This document shows, in pieces, positions 30,545-43,737 of a stretch of DNA of 64,000 nt; positions within the stretch are counted from its first letter, which is position 1, and each line of letters opens with the position of its first letter. Under the pieces are notes generated by a model that was given only the letters and a program-made list of their open reading frames with translations, made no database searches and was not told the DNA's origin. A program made the position numbers and the translations under genes. This DNA comes from Plecoglossus altivelis (Eukaryota; Chordata; Actinopteri; Osmeriformes; Plecoglossidae): positions 6,627,283-6,691,282 of the forward strand of contig BROE01000028.1 of assembly GCA_036571765.1 (NCBI GenBank). Reading direction: 5' to 3'.

Positions 30545-31048
30545 GTGTTGAGGTTGGTGGTCGTGGGGCCGGGGGCAGAGGTTGAGGTTGGTGGTCGGGG
30601 GCTGGGGGCAGAGGTTGGGGTTGGTGGTCGGGGATGGGGGCAGAGGTTGGAGATGGTGGTTGGGGGCTGGGGGCAGAGGTTGGGGTTGGTTGTCGGGGCT
30701 GGGCTGGGGGCACAGGTTGGGGTTGGTGGTCGGGGGCAGGGGGCAGAGAATGGACTTGGTGGTCGGGGGCTGGGGGAAGAGGTTGGGGTTGGTGGCCGGG
30801 GGCTGGGGGCAGAGGTTGGGGTTGGTGGCCGGGGGCTGGGGCTTGGGGCAGAGGTTGGTGGTTGGGGGCAGAGGGCAGAGGTTGGGGTTGGTGGGCCGGG
30901 GCTGGCTGGGGCTGGGGGCAGAGGTTGGTGGTTGGGGGCCTGGGGCAGAGGTTGGTGGTTGGGGGCTGGGGGCAGAGGTTGGTGGTTGGGGGCCTGGGGC
31001 AGAGGTTGGTGGTTGGGGGCCTGGGGCAGAGGTTGGTGGTTGGGGGCT
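30545..31048. repeat. G-rich minisatellite, units of about 33 bp
   Basis: Tandem units built on GGGGGCAGAGGTTGGGGTTG followed by GTGGTCGGGGGCT. Unit length varies (about 27-45 bp); a shorter variant lacking GGGTT dominates at the right end (about 30920-31048). G-runs on the plus strand could form quadruplexes. The long Gly/Trp/Val frames across it are artefacts. Confidence 0.94.
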
Positions 31049-31220
31049 TCCAGAGCATTTTACTGCATATCAAGAAATTGCAGGTTCAAATGTATGTTTC
31101 TTTAGAGAAAAGCATCAGCTAAGTGAACACATCCTTATTATTATTCTTACTGTAGCTGCAGAGGGTGAGTTAATCATGGCCTCTCCTCCACAGAAAAACA
31201 GTGTTAGCATAGCGCTAATC

Positions 31221-31230
31221 AGGTAGCCAT

Positions 31231-31266
<36 letters not shown>

Positions 31267-32125
31267 CACGGCAGGCCAGCCTTCCTCCTGTTCCGTCACA
31301 ACAGCTAACCTCCTGTCTGCTTCCACATGGTGCTCATTATCAGCCCGCCAGGAAGAAAGGACACTTTCATTTCAACACAAATAAAGAGACACTCTGGATT
31401 CCTCCTGTCGGTTGTCTGGCTGGCCGAGAGCCTGGAGACTCAAGCCGTTCTCTTACTGCTGCTGTTGTCTCTCTCTACCTCTTCTCTCCTCTCTCTTCTC
31501 TCTCCTCTCTCTCTCGTTCTCTCTCTCTTTATCCTCTCACGTCTCCTCTCTTTTTCTCTTCCATTCTCTCATTCTTCCTCTCTCTCTCTCTCTCCCCTTT
31601 ACTCTCTCTCGTCTCCCCGTCCTCTTTTCTTCTCTTCTCTTCCAGCTCCCTTGATTTCTTTCCACCCTCGTCTCTCGCCACAGAGCTGATTTACAGTAGC
31701 CATGCAGCTGTGGAGGCCTCCATCACCACTGTCACGGCAGAGCTCACGAGGGGAAGGAGGGTTGTTACTGGGGTGCAGGGGGGCTTTAGAGGGGGGGGGG
31801 CGGGGGTTTAGACGTCGGCGAGGGGGTCACTCCTCAGTGCTCACAACCTGAGATGAAACCAGGGCCCAGAGCCCTGTCCTGCATCCAGGGCCAGACCACA
31901 GCAGGTCTGGTGCTCTTGGACGGCCAAACGGATCATTAATGAATTGGTAGAGAGACTGTGGTTGGAGGACCACATCCAAGGGTAGGAATTTAGTCTGTGA
32001 TGGAGTGTGTGTGTGTCTGCCTGTGTGCATACATGTGTGTTTAAGTATGTGTGTGTGTGTGTGCTCCCACACCATCACATTCCTCTCATCCAGAGCATAT
32101 GTATAAGTGTACATCATCACTCTCA
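31221..32125. repeat. CA, CT and TG microsatellites
   Basis: CA at about 31231-31264, a CT-rich tract at about 31470-31680, a G-run at 31790-31806 and TG at about 32006-32063. No gene was recognised. Confidence 0.8.
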
Positions 32126-32129
32126 CTCT

Positions 32130-34227
32130 GTCTTCATGCCTTCCAAATCATCACGCGCAGTTAAGACTCTCTCAACTTCTCGCATCGTCAGGCCGCAGAG
32201 ACGTTCTGGCGCAGCCCCGGTGGACAGACGAGGGCCTCGCCATTTTCCGTCTCCGCATCGCGGTTTTATGGTCGACACCGCATCCAGGAATGTTTCTCCG
32301 AGGAGCGGGTCAGGTCGCGGGGGGCACCCGCTATTACCGCACTACAAATGAGTCTTTCAAATGAGAGGTGGGGGGTGGGACCTTTGACTGATGTGCCCTT
32401 CATCGCTGTCACTGCGGCGGCGGAGGGGGAGATCACACCGATTAGCACACAAAATACCCCCTGGGAAAGTCGTTCACCCGCCGCCCAAACACCCTATAAA
32501 GGAACCCGAGCTCCGGAGCTATGTAGTGTGAAACGAGTCAATCACTTTCCGTGTTGTTCTAACGGGCAGTGAGCGCGCACTGGGCGGCTCTTCCGTGGCA
32601 CATAGAATGCGGGTCTGACGCCGCCGTCTCAGCTGTGTCTACGGGGGAATAATGGGAGATTTGCGCTGTGAAAACGAAAGGGCCCGGTGTTGGGTGTGGT
32701 TATGATGAATAATTTAAACGAGTGTGTAAAAACCTGTTGCTACGTCCTTCATTTCCCCCAACGACTCTGGAAGTGACACCGAAATGGACAAAGGCAACTC
32801 GAGGAAGACCGTAGCCTACCTACACGGCCGCCTGTCACCGCTCGGGACGCATAATGGCTATGGCAACACTGGCGGAATTCTTTCAGTCGGGGGTGTTCAT
32901 ATGCAAATGACGGTTTAGTTACGGTATGCAACACAAGACCTTCCCATTTTAAGACTTTTTGTTCATGGTTCATTCTCCTTAGAAAGTAGCCTACGGCAGG
33001 CATTGGGGTTTCACTCTGCCGATAAAATACAGTTATTCAAATTCCCATTCTCAATCTGTCTTTCATTGTGAAGCTCCTAACCCCACGGAGACAGAAACGG
33101 AAAAACAGGCGTCTTGCGACGGGACGGACGAGGGGAAAGAAAGCGTAACAGTATCTTTCTGCCGTCCTTCCACTGTCAGATAATATCTTAAATGATTAAA
33201 CTATAGGCTCACAAACATCTCAACTGAACAGGCCTGAATTGTCTTTTTCCACAAAAGCCTCAGCTATTCCATAACACTGGAAACACTATTTTCGAATGGT
33301 CTAACCAATTATTTAACCAAGCACTTAACTAAACACTTATTTTGCGTAGTCCTCGCAAACGAATCTAAAGAAGAAGGCTGAAAAGCTCAAATGAATACTT
33401 TCTAACCCAAGAGGATAAAACTGTGTCCAGAGTCATCGGGTTATCGATGAACTGCCGGAGATAACGGTCCTCGCAGGTGCATTCATCCACTTTCCACACA
33501 GGAAATGACCCACCAACACTGGTGCCCCAAAACAGTTACCCCCTTTAACATTTGTAGCATTTTATATTGGCAGAAACGCAATGAAAAGGACCAATGTAGC
33601 GAACGTAGTTTGTGCAGAGCACCGTAGAAAGGGGCGAGAACGCATATTGATGAATTGCGTCTGGCGTCTTTTGAGGGCGCTCCGTCACCCCGGAGAGCAT
33701 GGGAACCCGGTGACGAGCACAAAGCACGGAATTTCAGCCCCAGACCAAGAGCCTGCGGACGCTGCCTTCCGCGTGTCCTTTTCAACCTCAAGCAAAAGTG
33801 CATCCGTTTTACGCGACATTCATCGTGCCCCGTGAAATACAGCCGAACCAAGCACACAGATTAAAAGAGCACGCTAGCCCGGGCTTGACTGAAATGTGTT
33901 TGAAACCCTTAACTTCCCGGAGTTGTAAACCGCAAAATCTCTCCCCCTGCTATCTGGAAGGCGTTTCAAAGGCAGTCGCCTTTTATTCCTAAAGGCTGTC
34001 TTTATATTTAAGGACCTCTCTGCAAAGCACGCTACAAACGCGCTTTACAAACCATCTAACATTCGTATAAAAAGTGTTTTTTCAACTCAGATGTGTTCAT
34101 AAAGTGGTCACTTATCGTGTTTTGAGCTAAGTTTGTCAAGTGTGTAAGTGACAAGTCACAAGTCAGACACATTTAGTTTACGACATGAAGTTTCGTGGAT
34201 ACATGTAAAATGTTAAAGTCTTCTTAC
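32130..34227. other. unique, partly GC-rich DNA without a recognised gene
   Basis: Unlike its surroundings it is almost free of microsatellites. A TATA-like CCCTATAAAGG lies on the plus strand (TATAAA at 32495-32500) in CpG-rich sequence. It may be regulatory DNA of ndnf or a conserved non-coding block, but nothing here proves that. Confidence 0.35.
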
Positions 34228-34560
34228 CTTTAAAATCAATGAATGTTTAAATGAGTTTGAAACTTGTGTCTTCTGAAGGATGGGATTCAAACGGACCGAA
34301 GCCCAGACAACACAAGACAGAAAACGGGACTTTGGGCACCTTCAAAACCAATGAAGTTGTCCCTTTACGAAGTCCAGTAGATTCCTTAATTCGGTTCTGA
34401 TGTGTTTGCAATAGGATTATATCTGGGATGAGTGAGGCACTACTTCTGAAAAGGTTTAGCTCGTCTCGAGACAGAGTGGGTATCCTGAGTTCTGGCTGCG
34501 CGTGCCTCCCCTGGCGCGCGGCTGCTATTGAGACTGAGAGCAAAACTGAACTGGTGCGAA
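34228..34560 (-). other. candidate ndnf 5' non-coding exon
   Basis: The first coding exon of ndnf starts at an acceptor one base before its ATG, so a 5' exon is required upstream. The sequence AAAG|GTAAGAAG on the minus strand (intron beginning at 34227) is a strong donor and is preceded by GC-richer unique sequence. The 5' limit is a guess, and other donors between 28.3 and 36 kb are possible. Confidence 0.3.
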
Positions 34561-36548
34561 CTTCTCCCTTGCGTTCTGCCTAGAGGAGACTCCAAGAACC
34601 AGCCCACTCCTTCAGGAGATTACAGCCCCAACGCACACAAAACCAACCAGTGGCCGGCTAGAATCAACTGCAGACCTATCACACGCACGTTCTTAAAATA
34701 CCATCACTTTATGAATGGAAACCCCATTTTAATTACTTTATTTACTTAAAATTGTTTTTTCTTCAATGGTATGATGATCAAATGTATGACAAGACGTGCT
34801 TGGCACAAATCCACGACAGGATCACATTGAAGTTTCCAATACTTTTTTTCGGAACGTTTTTTTATATTTTTTTATAATTAAACTAACGTTGCAATTACAT
34901 GATGCAAACAAGTCTGAATACGGTCTGTGTCTCTGAACTGACAAATAAATCTTCGTGTCTCGGTCTCTGTTATTTTAAGAGCGGGGATCCCCCTCGTGCT
35001 TCTCTTGTTGGGAGCCGTTCCCTCCGTCATGCGCTCAGGAAACGAACACCCTGAGCAGAAGCGCGCCCTTGCAGTCACGCACCCCTCCGGGCTACATGTG
35101 TGTGGGCAGGTTTGATCACAGACAGCTGGGTTAAAGGTACATTTGGATTCGTATTTTCTTGTCTTTGCCTGGATTTTGTATGTGGTGGAGGGCGGCGTGG
35201 GGGGAGCGGGGAGGTGGGGATGGTAAACATCTTGAATTGCCTACGGGCAGAGGTTGGGCTCATAACGGCATCCATGCCTTTCTATGCACAGGGACGACCT
35301 CTCTAAAGGTGTCAAAACACGAAACAGCATCGGGACATTAACGCTTTTGTCTGTTCCCCCGGCCATAACCCAGGGAAGTCAATATTTATCTAAGATGAAC
35401 GTCATTAACTGAGTTCTGTTGGTCGTGTCATTGACGCTGAACGAGTGACTGGGTGATCAGGGCTGCGAGCCGCACCGCTGAGATAGCTCACGGTTTGAGA
35501 AGATGCCGCTATTGGCTCCGTTGAGGTCGCAGTTGCCTGAAACCGCCTTCTGCCCTGTTATCCCTCCCTGTCATCCCCCTCCCCTTTTACGCCAGAGCAG
35601 AGGTGTTGAAAGATAAGAAGGCCCGTAGAAAGATGAACGGTGGAGAACAAGGTTGATCTGACCTTGAGAACCAAACAGGAACGCGCACTGTCACATGAGT
35701 TATGCTTTAAACACAAATAGCATAAACCACACCATGTATACCGTATCAACACATTTCGGTAAACACAGTATTAAAGGGTGGATTTGCATAATCTTGCTAT
35801 GGCCTGCATTACAAGACGGTTTCGATCCTTTACAAGTACATCTGTGTGGGGCCTCAACGGAATTGGTACAACATCGCCATCTAGCGGCGTTTGTCCCTCT
35901 TGGCGATCCAAGAAAAACTTCGACTAGGCTCGCGCGCGAGCTGTTTCCGCAGGTACATTTGTGTTTTGCACACGCCACTTTGTTGGGGAAAAGTAATTAG
36001 TATTATATGGCTAGTTTGGTCACTGCTAATGCTACTGCTAACATACGCAGAATGTGTTCCTTCTAAAACTAGGCCCAGAGTGGCTAATCTGGAGCATCGG
36101 GGGAATTCCAGGTGGGTCGGTCTCTCTTGTGGCCGCGAGGGCCGGTGTTGTCATGGTACAGGGTTGAAATATGGATGCTGTCCCTGCGCTTCCTGCTACC
36201 ACAGCAGACCGACCCACTCTTTTAATTTATTATTTTAACGCAGACCCACTTTTTAATGTACTATTTTCACGCAGCCCCACCGAGTGCAGCCTGCAGGGTA
36301 ATGATGACATGATTTTCTTTTGACTCCCTGGCTCAGCCCCCTCAGCGACACCTTCCTCAAAACAACAACAACCAAAAACCCGACGCGTCCAAATGTTCCA
36401 AACTGATTAAATTTCCCCCGAAACAACAAATAAAGACGACGAGACGGTCGGTAAGCTAAGGTAATTAGGAACTGTGTAAAATGCTAGCGGCCGTGCAAAA
36501 CAACATGGTCTGCAAACCACCGTTCATGTATTCAACTTTTTCTTGTAG

Positions 36549-36654
36549 CTATTCAGCAGCAACAGCAGCCTGTGGTCCAGTTTGCTGCTAACACTGAACA
36601 GACAGGCCCAGTAACGCTACCAAGCTCCGCTCCTGAGTCCAACACAACGGCCAG
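36549..36654 (+). other. candidate unassigned exon (Gln-rich open frame)
   Basis: A 106-nt stretch is bounded by a good acceptor (TTTTTCTTGTAG) and a GTAGGA donor, and only one frame is open: it reads IQQQQPVVQFAANTEQTGPV then TLPSSAPESNTTA. I do not recognise the protein, and no partner exon was found in a compatible phase. It may be a chance open frame or part of an unannotated transcript. Confidence 0.2.
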
Positions 36655-37782
36655 GTAGGACTGTCAATGATTAAGTATAATAATAATTAGAAGTTGTGAA
36701 CTAAAGTGGGCCAGTCACAGACATGAAACTCCAGGACTGAAAATGAGTACCACTCCGGCCCTTACAGACAGACAGACATTTAGACAGAGTTAGTGGGTCT
36801 TCTCCAGACTGCGCCCTCATTCAGCTGTCACTGAGTGGAATTCAGAACCTTATTTCAAACACACACACACACACGTTGAGATCCACGTGTCCACATACAT
36901 TACACAGATCAGTGTGCACGTACACACATGCACTGACAGCATCTCCAGTTGGAAGACGTGTAAATCCCACAATAGCAGTGTTTGATGGGCCGGGCAGTGA
37001 TTAGACAGGCCCGCTTCTCATGTTTCTGAGATTAAAATAGATGCCAAATTCAATCTGCTCACAGTCACTCTGCGGAGCTGTGAAAATGAATCCACTCAAG
37101 GGATGGACACACACACACACGCACAGGCCTACACACACACTCACACACACCCACATGCGGGGGCGCCCCACACACACTTACTCACACCTCAGTTATTCAC
37201 ACACGCTCACATGTGCACGCAAACACACACGCGCGCACACACCCACACGCGCGCACACACACATCAGCTATTTACATGCCAAAGTCTTGAAAGTCTATCC
37301 ACACTGGGGACAGTTTAGCCCAGCAGGAGGGGCGAGAGGAGAAATGAGGGGAGGAGGTGAAGGAAGGAGGAGGTGGAGAAGGAGAGAGGAAGAACAGGGG
37401 GAAGGAGGTGGAAAATGCAGCCGCAGTTTTCTCCAACCTGGAAAAAAAAGACGTATCTCATCGTAACACACACCAACTGGAAACAGACATATTTTTATGT
37501 CCAGGACCGAGAAATCACATTTCACAGTTCTACAATGGTTTGTGTTCCATCTGTGTGTTGAGTCAAGGGATAACTGAGAATACTTGTTGGGTTGTAATCT
37601 GTTCTGGCATCCATCTTGGCCGTTTCTGCTGGGTTTTATAGGCATATGACACTGTATTCAGGCTGTGTAGTCCGTGTCTCTTCTTCTATGGTCAGACTCC
37701 TGGGGACAGGGCTGGTCTGTCTGTCAGGCTGGGAGATAACTGCTCTCTGGGTGTCATTGTTCTGCTCTGACCCCTGTCTATT

Positions 37783-37830
<48 letters not shown>

Positions 37831-38640
37831 GCCTGTGAGTGTGTGTGTGTGTGTGAGATGGGAGGTGAATGTGAGTGTGTATGTGTGAAGAAGGGGGGGT
37901 TGGGTGAGTGTATGCGTGAGGGTGTTTGTGTGGGGGTGAGTGTGTGTGTCTAGGTGAGTGTGTGAGAGGGTGTAATTGTGTATGTGTGTGTGGCGTGTGT
38001 GTGTGGTGTAACGCTGTGCCTAATCGCTGCTTCTCTCTCATGGTCTTTACACATTCTCATCCCTCCCTAAGACATTAATGCTGAGGAGGAATGTCTTATC
38101 TTATCAGACTGGAATGCATGTGTATGTGTGTGTGTGAGAGCGTGTGTGTGTGAGCGTGTGTGTTTGTGCGTGTGCGAGTGCATGTGTTTGTGCGTGAGCG
38201 TGTGTTTGTGCGTGTGCGTGACTGCGTGTGTGTGAGCACGTGTGTGTGGTGGGAGATATAGGGGAGGTGTCACCTGACAACATAAAAACGATTTAGTAAA
38301 TACAATTATTAGGTGTACTTGGCTTCGTTGCGTTGTCACTGACAGTTTTACAATGTTATTGACCATGAGTGCTACCAGTGAACTTTGTTGGAATTAGCCA
38401 TTTTCCCCTAAATAATTGTCAAGCTTGTTTACGTTTTGGGGGTCATATTACTAGTTAGCAGATGGGACTGTTTGACTCGCGATCCCATCTGAGATACTGC
38501 TGGTGACGTTATTACATGAAGCTTCGAAGGGGTTTCTTTTTTGATGAATGACAGCAGGCGAAATGCCTGAAAATATCAGTAGAAGGGAAAAACCTAAGGC
38601 AGGTTTAAGTTGTAGAGTTTAGGACCATTTTTCCACTGGA
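36655..38640. other. intergenic DNA with CA and TG tracts
   Basis: CA at about 36861-36876 and 37108-37262, a GA-rich block at about 37325-37410, TG at about 37787-37853 and TG/GAG-interrupted sequence at about 38115-38250. No gene recognised. Confidence 0.6.
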
Positions 38641-38699
38641 TTGCCCATAATTTTAGTTTGGATCCAACTTTTCGACTGAGTCTGCGATCACCAGTTCCC

Positions 38700-38930
38700 C
38701 TTGTAGGGAAAATGAGAAGGCCGCTGTTTCATTCTACTCTTCACTCTTTGTATTTTGAATTGTAATCGAACAGCAACAAATGTATGGTTTTAAATATATG
38801 AAATCTTCATGACTGATAAGCATGCATTTTGTATAAAATGTACAGGAACATCAGTTGTTCAATTGATGTGAAAACCCATCTGCGACTGACCCAAGCACAC
38901 CCTGCAACTTCTCACATTTCCTCATAAATG
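38700..38930. repeat. diverged dispersed repeat, copy A
   Basis: The segment containing GAAAATGAGAAGGCCGCTGT then TTCATTCTACTC, later AGCAACAAATGTA, and near its end CCTGCAACTTCTCAC, aligns by eye with 47645-47930 in the same order and orientation. The repeat family is not identified. Confidence 0.6.
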
Positions 38931-40157
38931 GTGCCCTCTGGTACGAAGAAGTCTGCTCGTTTCTAGCTAAAGTAACACCTGATATAATACGCACCCCCTG
39001 CCATTATGTGTGTTCTTTTCTGGGTTCATTTGGTCACATTGAACAACCTGAGATCTTATGAACATGGCTGCTCTCTTCTAGCAGCAGTTACAGAGGGGAT
39101 ACAGAGTATATGAGGCAGGTGTTTCACCTGATATGACATGTACCCTCCTGCTAGAGTCTGTCCTGCCCTCATGTGTGTTCTGTTCTCCTTCCTCATTGCT
39201 CTTCATTAGACTCACCGGCTCTCCCAGTCACATGGTAATATGTCATCAAATGACACTGGCATTGCATCTGTGAAACACTTTTTCAATGTCATCTAAATTG
39301 TGTTGTGCTGATGGGATTCCTTTGTTGTTACTTCTTTACTGTGGCCAGTCTGTCTACTGGTGAACACAGCCATGTACAGTGTTTACAGCATTGTTGGTAG
39401 TTGTAGTTTTATTATGAACCTTTATTATTCAGCAGGAATCTACAAGCAAATGAGTGAACAATTCAGTTCATTTCATGTAGTTATATTCTCTAAGAACTCA
39501 GAGACGGTAACCCTTGGAACCCTTTTCCAACGCAAGCAAACCTTTCTGTCAAATCATCCTGACCATAATCCATGTTAAGAGTCTCATATTGTTTAGGACG
39601 ATCCATTCATCCCCGTTCCACCTCTATACAGTCTACATTAGAAACAAGGTCAAACCGATGAGCCAATAGGCTTTTCACCTGGGGGTGTACGCCATGTCAT
39701 GATGACTGTGTTGTGAGGCTGGAGGTGTTAGCTGGGCCAGTGTGGTAAACACTCATCAGCGGATCAAGACAAGGCTGTGCTCACACTCTGACAGGCCTCT
39801 GTTGTGCTTGGATTAGTCTTGTGAACCAACATTCTGCCTGGAAAGCTGCCACTGTACTGTGATTGCAGTGCATCTTAGGATATCCACCGATGAACACACT
39901 CTTACATGGTGTATTGTTGCCACACGTCTGATTTGTATCCCAAACACACCACCTACTCAAACAGTCTCATCGAGACCTCCAGATTGTAAATCATTCAGGA
40001 GACAGGGCACAATTGGACATCATTGTGCATCAATGGAACTGAGATGTTGGTGCCATCCCTGTTTACACCCTTGATAGATGGAGAACAAGAAAGAGAGAGA
40101 AATATCAGAGGTATCATTTCCATATATTTTATACAACATTCCACACTTTCTGAGCTG

Positions 40158-40275
40158 TCAGAGCTGTCCAGTGAGCCAGCAGTGTGGTACTAGGTGGGTC
40201 TGGAGGGGGAGACAGAGCTGTCCAGTGAGCCAGCAGTGTGGTACTAGGTGGGTCTGGAGGGGGAGACAGAGCTGT
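40158..40275. repeat. 54-bp tandem duplication, about 2 copies
   Basis: A 54-bp block beginning CAGAGCTGTCCAGTGAGCCA is repeated head-to-tail without visible mismatches, followed by a partial third copy. Perfect identity implies a recent event or an assembly artefact. Confidence 0.9.
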
Positions 40276-40279
40276 CAGA

Positions 40280-42660
40280 ACTTGGCCTGTTGCAGATAGA
40301 GCTTCAGTTACACCAGCAACCCACAGTTCAAACGTTCATCCTTGAGGAGAGAGAACAGTGTCTTGGCTAAAACTGAACCTTTATCTTAGAGCAGAGAGAC
40401 AGGAGGGGGATGTGAGTATGCTGACTGTGTGGTTAGAAAGATAGCACAGGTCAAAAGGTTTCCCACTCATTGTTTAATGTGTCACATCAAATGGCTCGTG
40501 TGTTTGTGTGTGTACGTGCAAGCGCTTATAGAATGTACCTCGCAAAGTAAAAGCATTGGACACATTTTCACAGATGACATGGGACTCATGTGACCTACTT
40601 TCTCAAAACACAAAACCATATCTCCAAACTCAGCTTCCAAAAACTCTCTCGGCAAAATCAATCAGTCGCCCCTAAAACGTTGAAGCAGATCAATATGTAA
40701 ACACTATGGAGGCATCATTCGACATAACACAGAAACATGGAGAATATAGCTGTTACCTCAGGCCAGTGTCTGTAGGAGATTTACCCTGGTATATAAGCTT
40801 TGGTCATAGACTTTCATCCACACAGAAAAACTTCAATTGTGTTGAGAAAAGGGCTTTGTGGTGGAAGGCAAACATTTACAGTAGAAATTGCTGGTTTAAG
40901 CTCAACTATTCCCGTATACAGACACCATGTTGAAAGTTGACATTGTACCAAACCATCATTAGAAACAAGTGTGAACAAGTTTGAGTCATTGTGTTTTACA
41001 GAAGACAACAGTGCTGTAGTTGTGTTTACCATTACAATACAGTACAAGTGCATCACAGTGCTAATTGTTTTTAGTGAATGTTTTTCGAGTTCTTTGAAAA
41101 GGTTTGATTCGACAGACAGCTAAAGGCTAGAAACTGACACCTTAATTAGCCTTGTTAGAGAAAATCTCAGAAAATGGTTGCCTACAGTTTGCTTTTTGTT
41201 TGTGTGGGAGATTGTACACAGTGCATCCTTACATTTGATCTTTGTGTCCACTCTTGACATCCTCAACATAACCCGCATGTTTGACGTTCACAGAATCTAA
41301 ATGGCAGATCGTAACCAGGCCTATTGTCATGGATAGAAAACAATGCTACTGTAACATGTTCTCTTGATTGCATTGGTTTTCTATGAAAGGCAAACTTTTG
41401 TAAGTATCCCAAAGATCTCTGTGCTTGGATATGTTGATGGGGCCTTGTCGACTTTGCAGGATCTCATGTTTGTAGCCTCACAGCTAAAACCCTGCTGTTT
41501 TCAGCCTGGAACTACAAACTCCAGCCCTCTTCAGTTATTTTCCCATACCATCCCAGTCTGCTAAGAAAGGGAGTAAGCAAATATGAGGACTAAAGTTGAA
41601 GAATAAGCATTTCTCCTTGTACATGTATGGTCACTGGAGCAAGTGACCAATGTGCTGTACAAGGAACCTGATGATGATGAGATTCAAATCATCTCCGACA
41701 CAGTCAGATGTGTTCTGCACCAGTGGAGCTAGTAGCTGGCATTCAGCAGGCTGCTAAAACCTCTTAATCCATCTACGTTCTCTATGGCCCGCTGGCGGAA
41801 AACCAGGTATTAGATCCAGAAATAGCCTTGGACTTGCTGCATCATTCAAACTTTGCCGACTGAAGAGACCACGTTCAATTGGTCATAACTTTGGTTAGCT
41901 AGAGTATTTACGATGCCTTGATGTCAAAGTGGCCGTTGCACTCTGACCGATTGACACCCGGTCTAATATAGTACAATAAAGAGAAATCAAAACACACGGT
42001 ATTGTACTCAAAAGACAAAAAGAACGGTATCGCAAGACGTAGAAAAGCATTGACTCTCAATAGGAGCTTCCATGCTATGTCCATAGCCAACCAAGTGGCT
42101 CCCAAAGTCCATTCGTACCACCTTTCATTAGAGACAACAATCATGAACAGTACCGATAAGACCTTTTTATCTGAAGTATTTGACCTTGGTTACCAAGAGC
42201 AATTTTGGACTGTCCACGAAGTGGCCTCTTTCTACGATAAAGACTGGACGTACTGCAGTAACGGAACCGTCAGCTAACTGAATGATTGTGGTAATATTTC
42301 ATGTTTGACTTCTGTTTGCAAACAGGCATCTGAGGATGCTGACAACAGTGGAAAGAACTTCAGTGTCACCTTTCAAAAGAGACCACAACCATGCTTGTAC
42401 TGTTCAATAACAGCTTTTCATGTACCTTGGTTATGCCTCACGTGTTATAGGCGAATTTGAGAGTTTCCTTCCATCATTTCTGCTGCCTCTCGGCCCACTC
42501 AGTTTCCGTCTAGCCCCTATTTAGTAACCCTGGGCCCAACACATCCGCAAGCCCCCTGGCCACACAGTCGCAGCCCCTTACTGGCCCCAGACTAACACAC
42601 ACACACAGCACCCGTGTCTTCTTCTAATATTTAAGACCACCATTCGCTGAGCCTACAATT
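40280..42660. other. intergenic AT-richer DNA without recognised features
   Basis: Contains only short, unconvincing open frames and no microsatellite of note. No splice-bounded coding block was recognised on either strand. Confidence 0.5.
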
Positions 42661-42699
42661 AATCGCTAGTAGGAGCGCGACACCACAGCAGCCATAGCC

Positions 42700-43425
42700 T
42701 CACGTCCACAGACACAGCCCCCTGGCCCACACAGACACAGCCCCCCGGCCCACTCAGTCGCAGCCCCCCGGCCCACACAGTCGCAGCCCCCTGGCCCACA
42801 CAGTCGCAGCCCCCCGGCCCACACAGTCGCAGCCCCCTGGCCCACACAGTCGCAGCCCCCTGGCCCACACAGTCGCAGCCCCCTGGCCCACACAGTTGCA
42901 GCCCCCCGGCCCACTCAGTCGCAGCCTCCCGGCCCACTCAGTCGCAGCCTCCCGGCCCACACAGACGCAGCCCCCTGGCCCACACAGACACAGCCCCCGG
43001 CAGACTCAGACGCAGCCCCCTGGCCCACACAGTCGCAGCCTCCCGGCCCACACAGACGCAGCCCCCCGGCCCACACAGTCGCAGCCCCCTGGCCCACACA
43101 GACACAGCCCCCCGGCCCACACAGTCGCAGCCCCCTGGCCCACACAGTCGCAGCCCCCCGGCCCACTCAGTCGCAGCCCCCCGGCCCACACAGTCGCAGC
43201 CTCCCAGCCCACACAGTCGCAGACCCCCTGGCCCACACAGTCGCAGCCTCCCGGCCCACACAGACACAGCCCCCCGGCCCACACAGACACAGCCCCCCGG
43301 CCCACACAGACACAGCCCCCCGGCCCACACAGACACAGCCCCCCGGCCCACACAGTCGCAGACCCCCGGCCCACACAGTCGCAGCCTCCCGGCCCACACA
43401 GACGCTGCCCCCCTGCCCACAATGT
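42700..43425. repeat. 23-bp minisatellite, about 31 copies
   Basis: Tandem units of GCAGCCCCCCGGCCCACACA plus GTC, with frequent variants CTGG/CCGG, CTCAGTC and CAGACA. With a 23-bp period and no stop codon in the unit, several frames on both strands remain open for more than 400 bp; none is a credible protein. C-rich on the plus strand. Confidence 0.95.
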
Positions 43426-43737
43426 GGCAAGAGGTAGAAAATCATGTAGATAGGTGTCTGTGCACGTGTGTGTTGAGGAACTGGAGCAACTGGTAACCCT
43501 GCCCTCGATTTACAGTTCAGATGGAGCTAAACCCAGAGTCAGGAGTCCAACCATTCAGATGAGAGTAACTAGCCCAGGTCTTAGACTGGTGTCCTGTGTC
43601 AAAGCTACAGGATATGGACATGCAGCATGTTATTGCTTATTGAGCAGAGCTAGGTTTCGGAGTGAGGGAAAAGCATAGATTTGAATTGGTTTGTAGAGCC
43701 ATCTTTAATGATGGTGTTATGTTTTTACCTTAATGGG

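Noticed and set aside
35891..36110. Signal-peptide-like frame (WLVWSLLMLLLTYAEC) ending at a GTGGGT donor
   Set aside because: Its splice phase does not connect with the only open frame of the candidate exon at 36549-36654, and no other partner was found. The hydrophobic stretch may be chance.
42700..43425. Possible CRISPR-like array of regular short repeats
   Set aside because: There are no unique spacers; units are contiguous, and the DNA is vertebrate.
42659..43453. Proline- and glycine-rich open frames on both strands
   Set aside because: They are the 23-bp minisatellite read in different frames.
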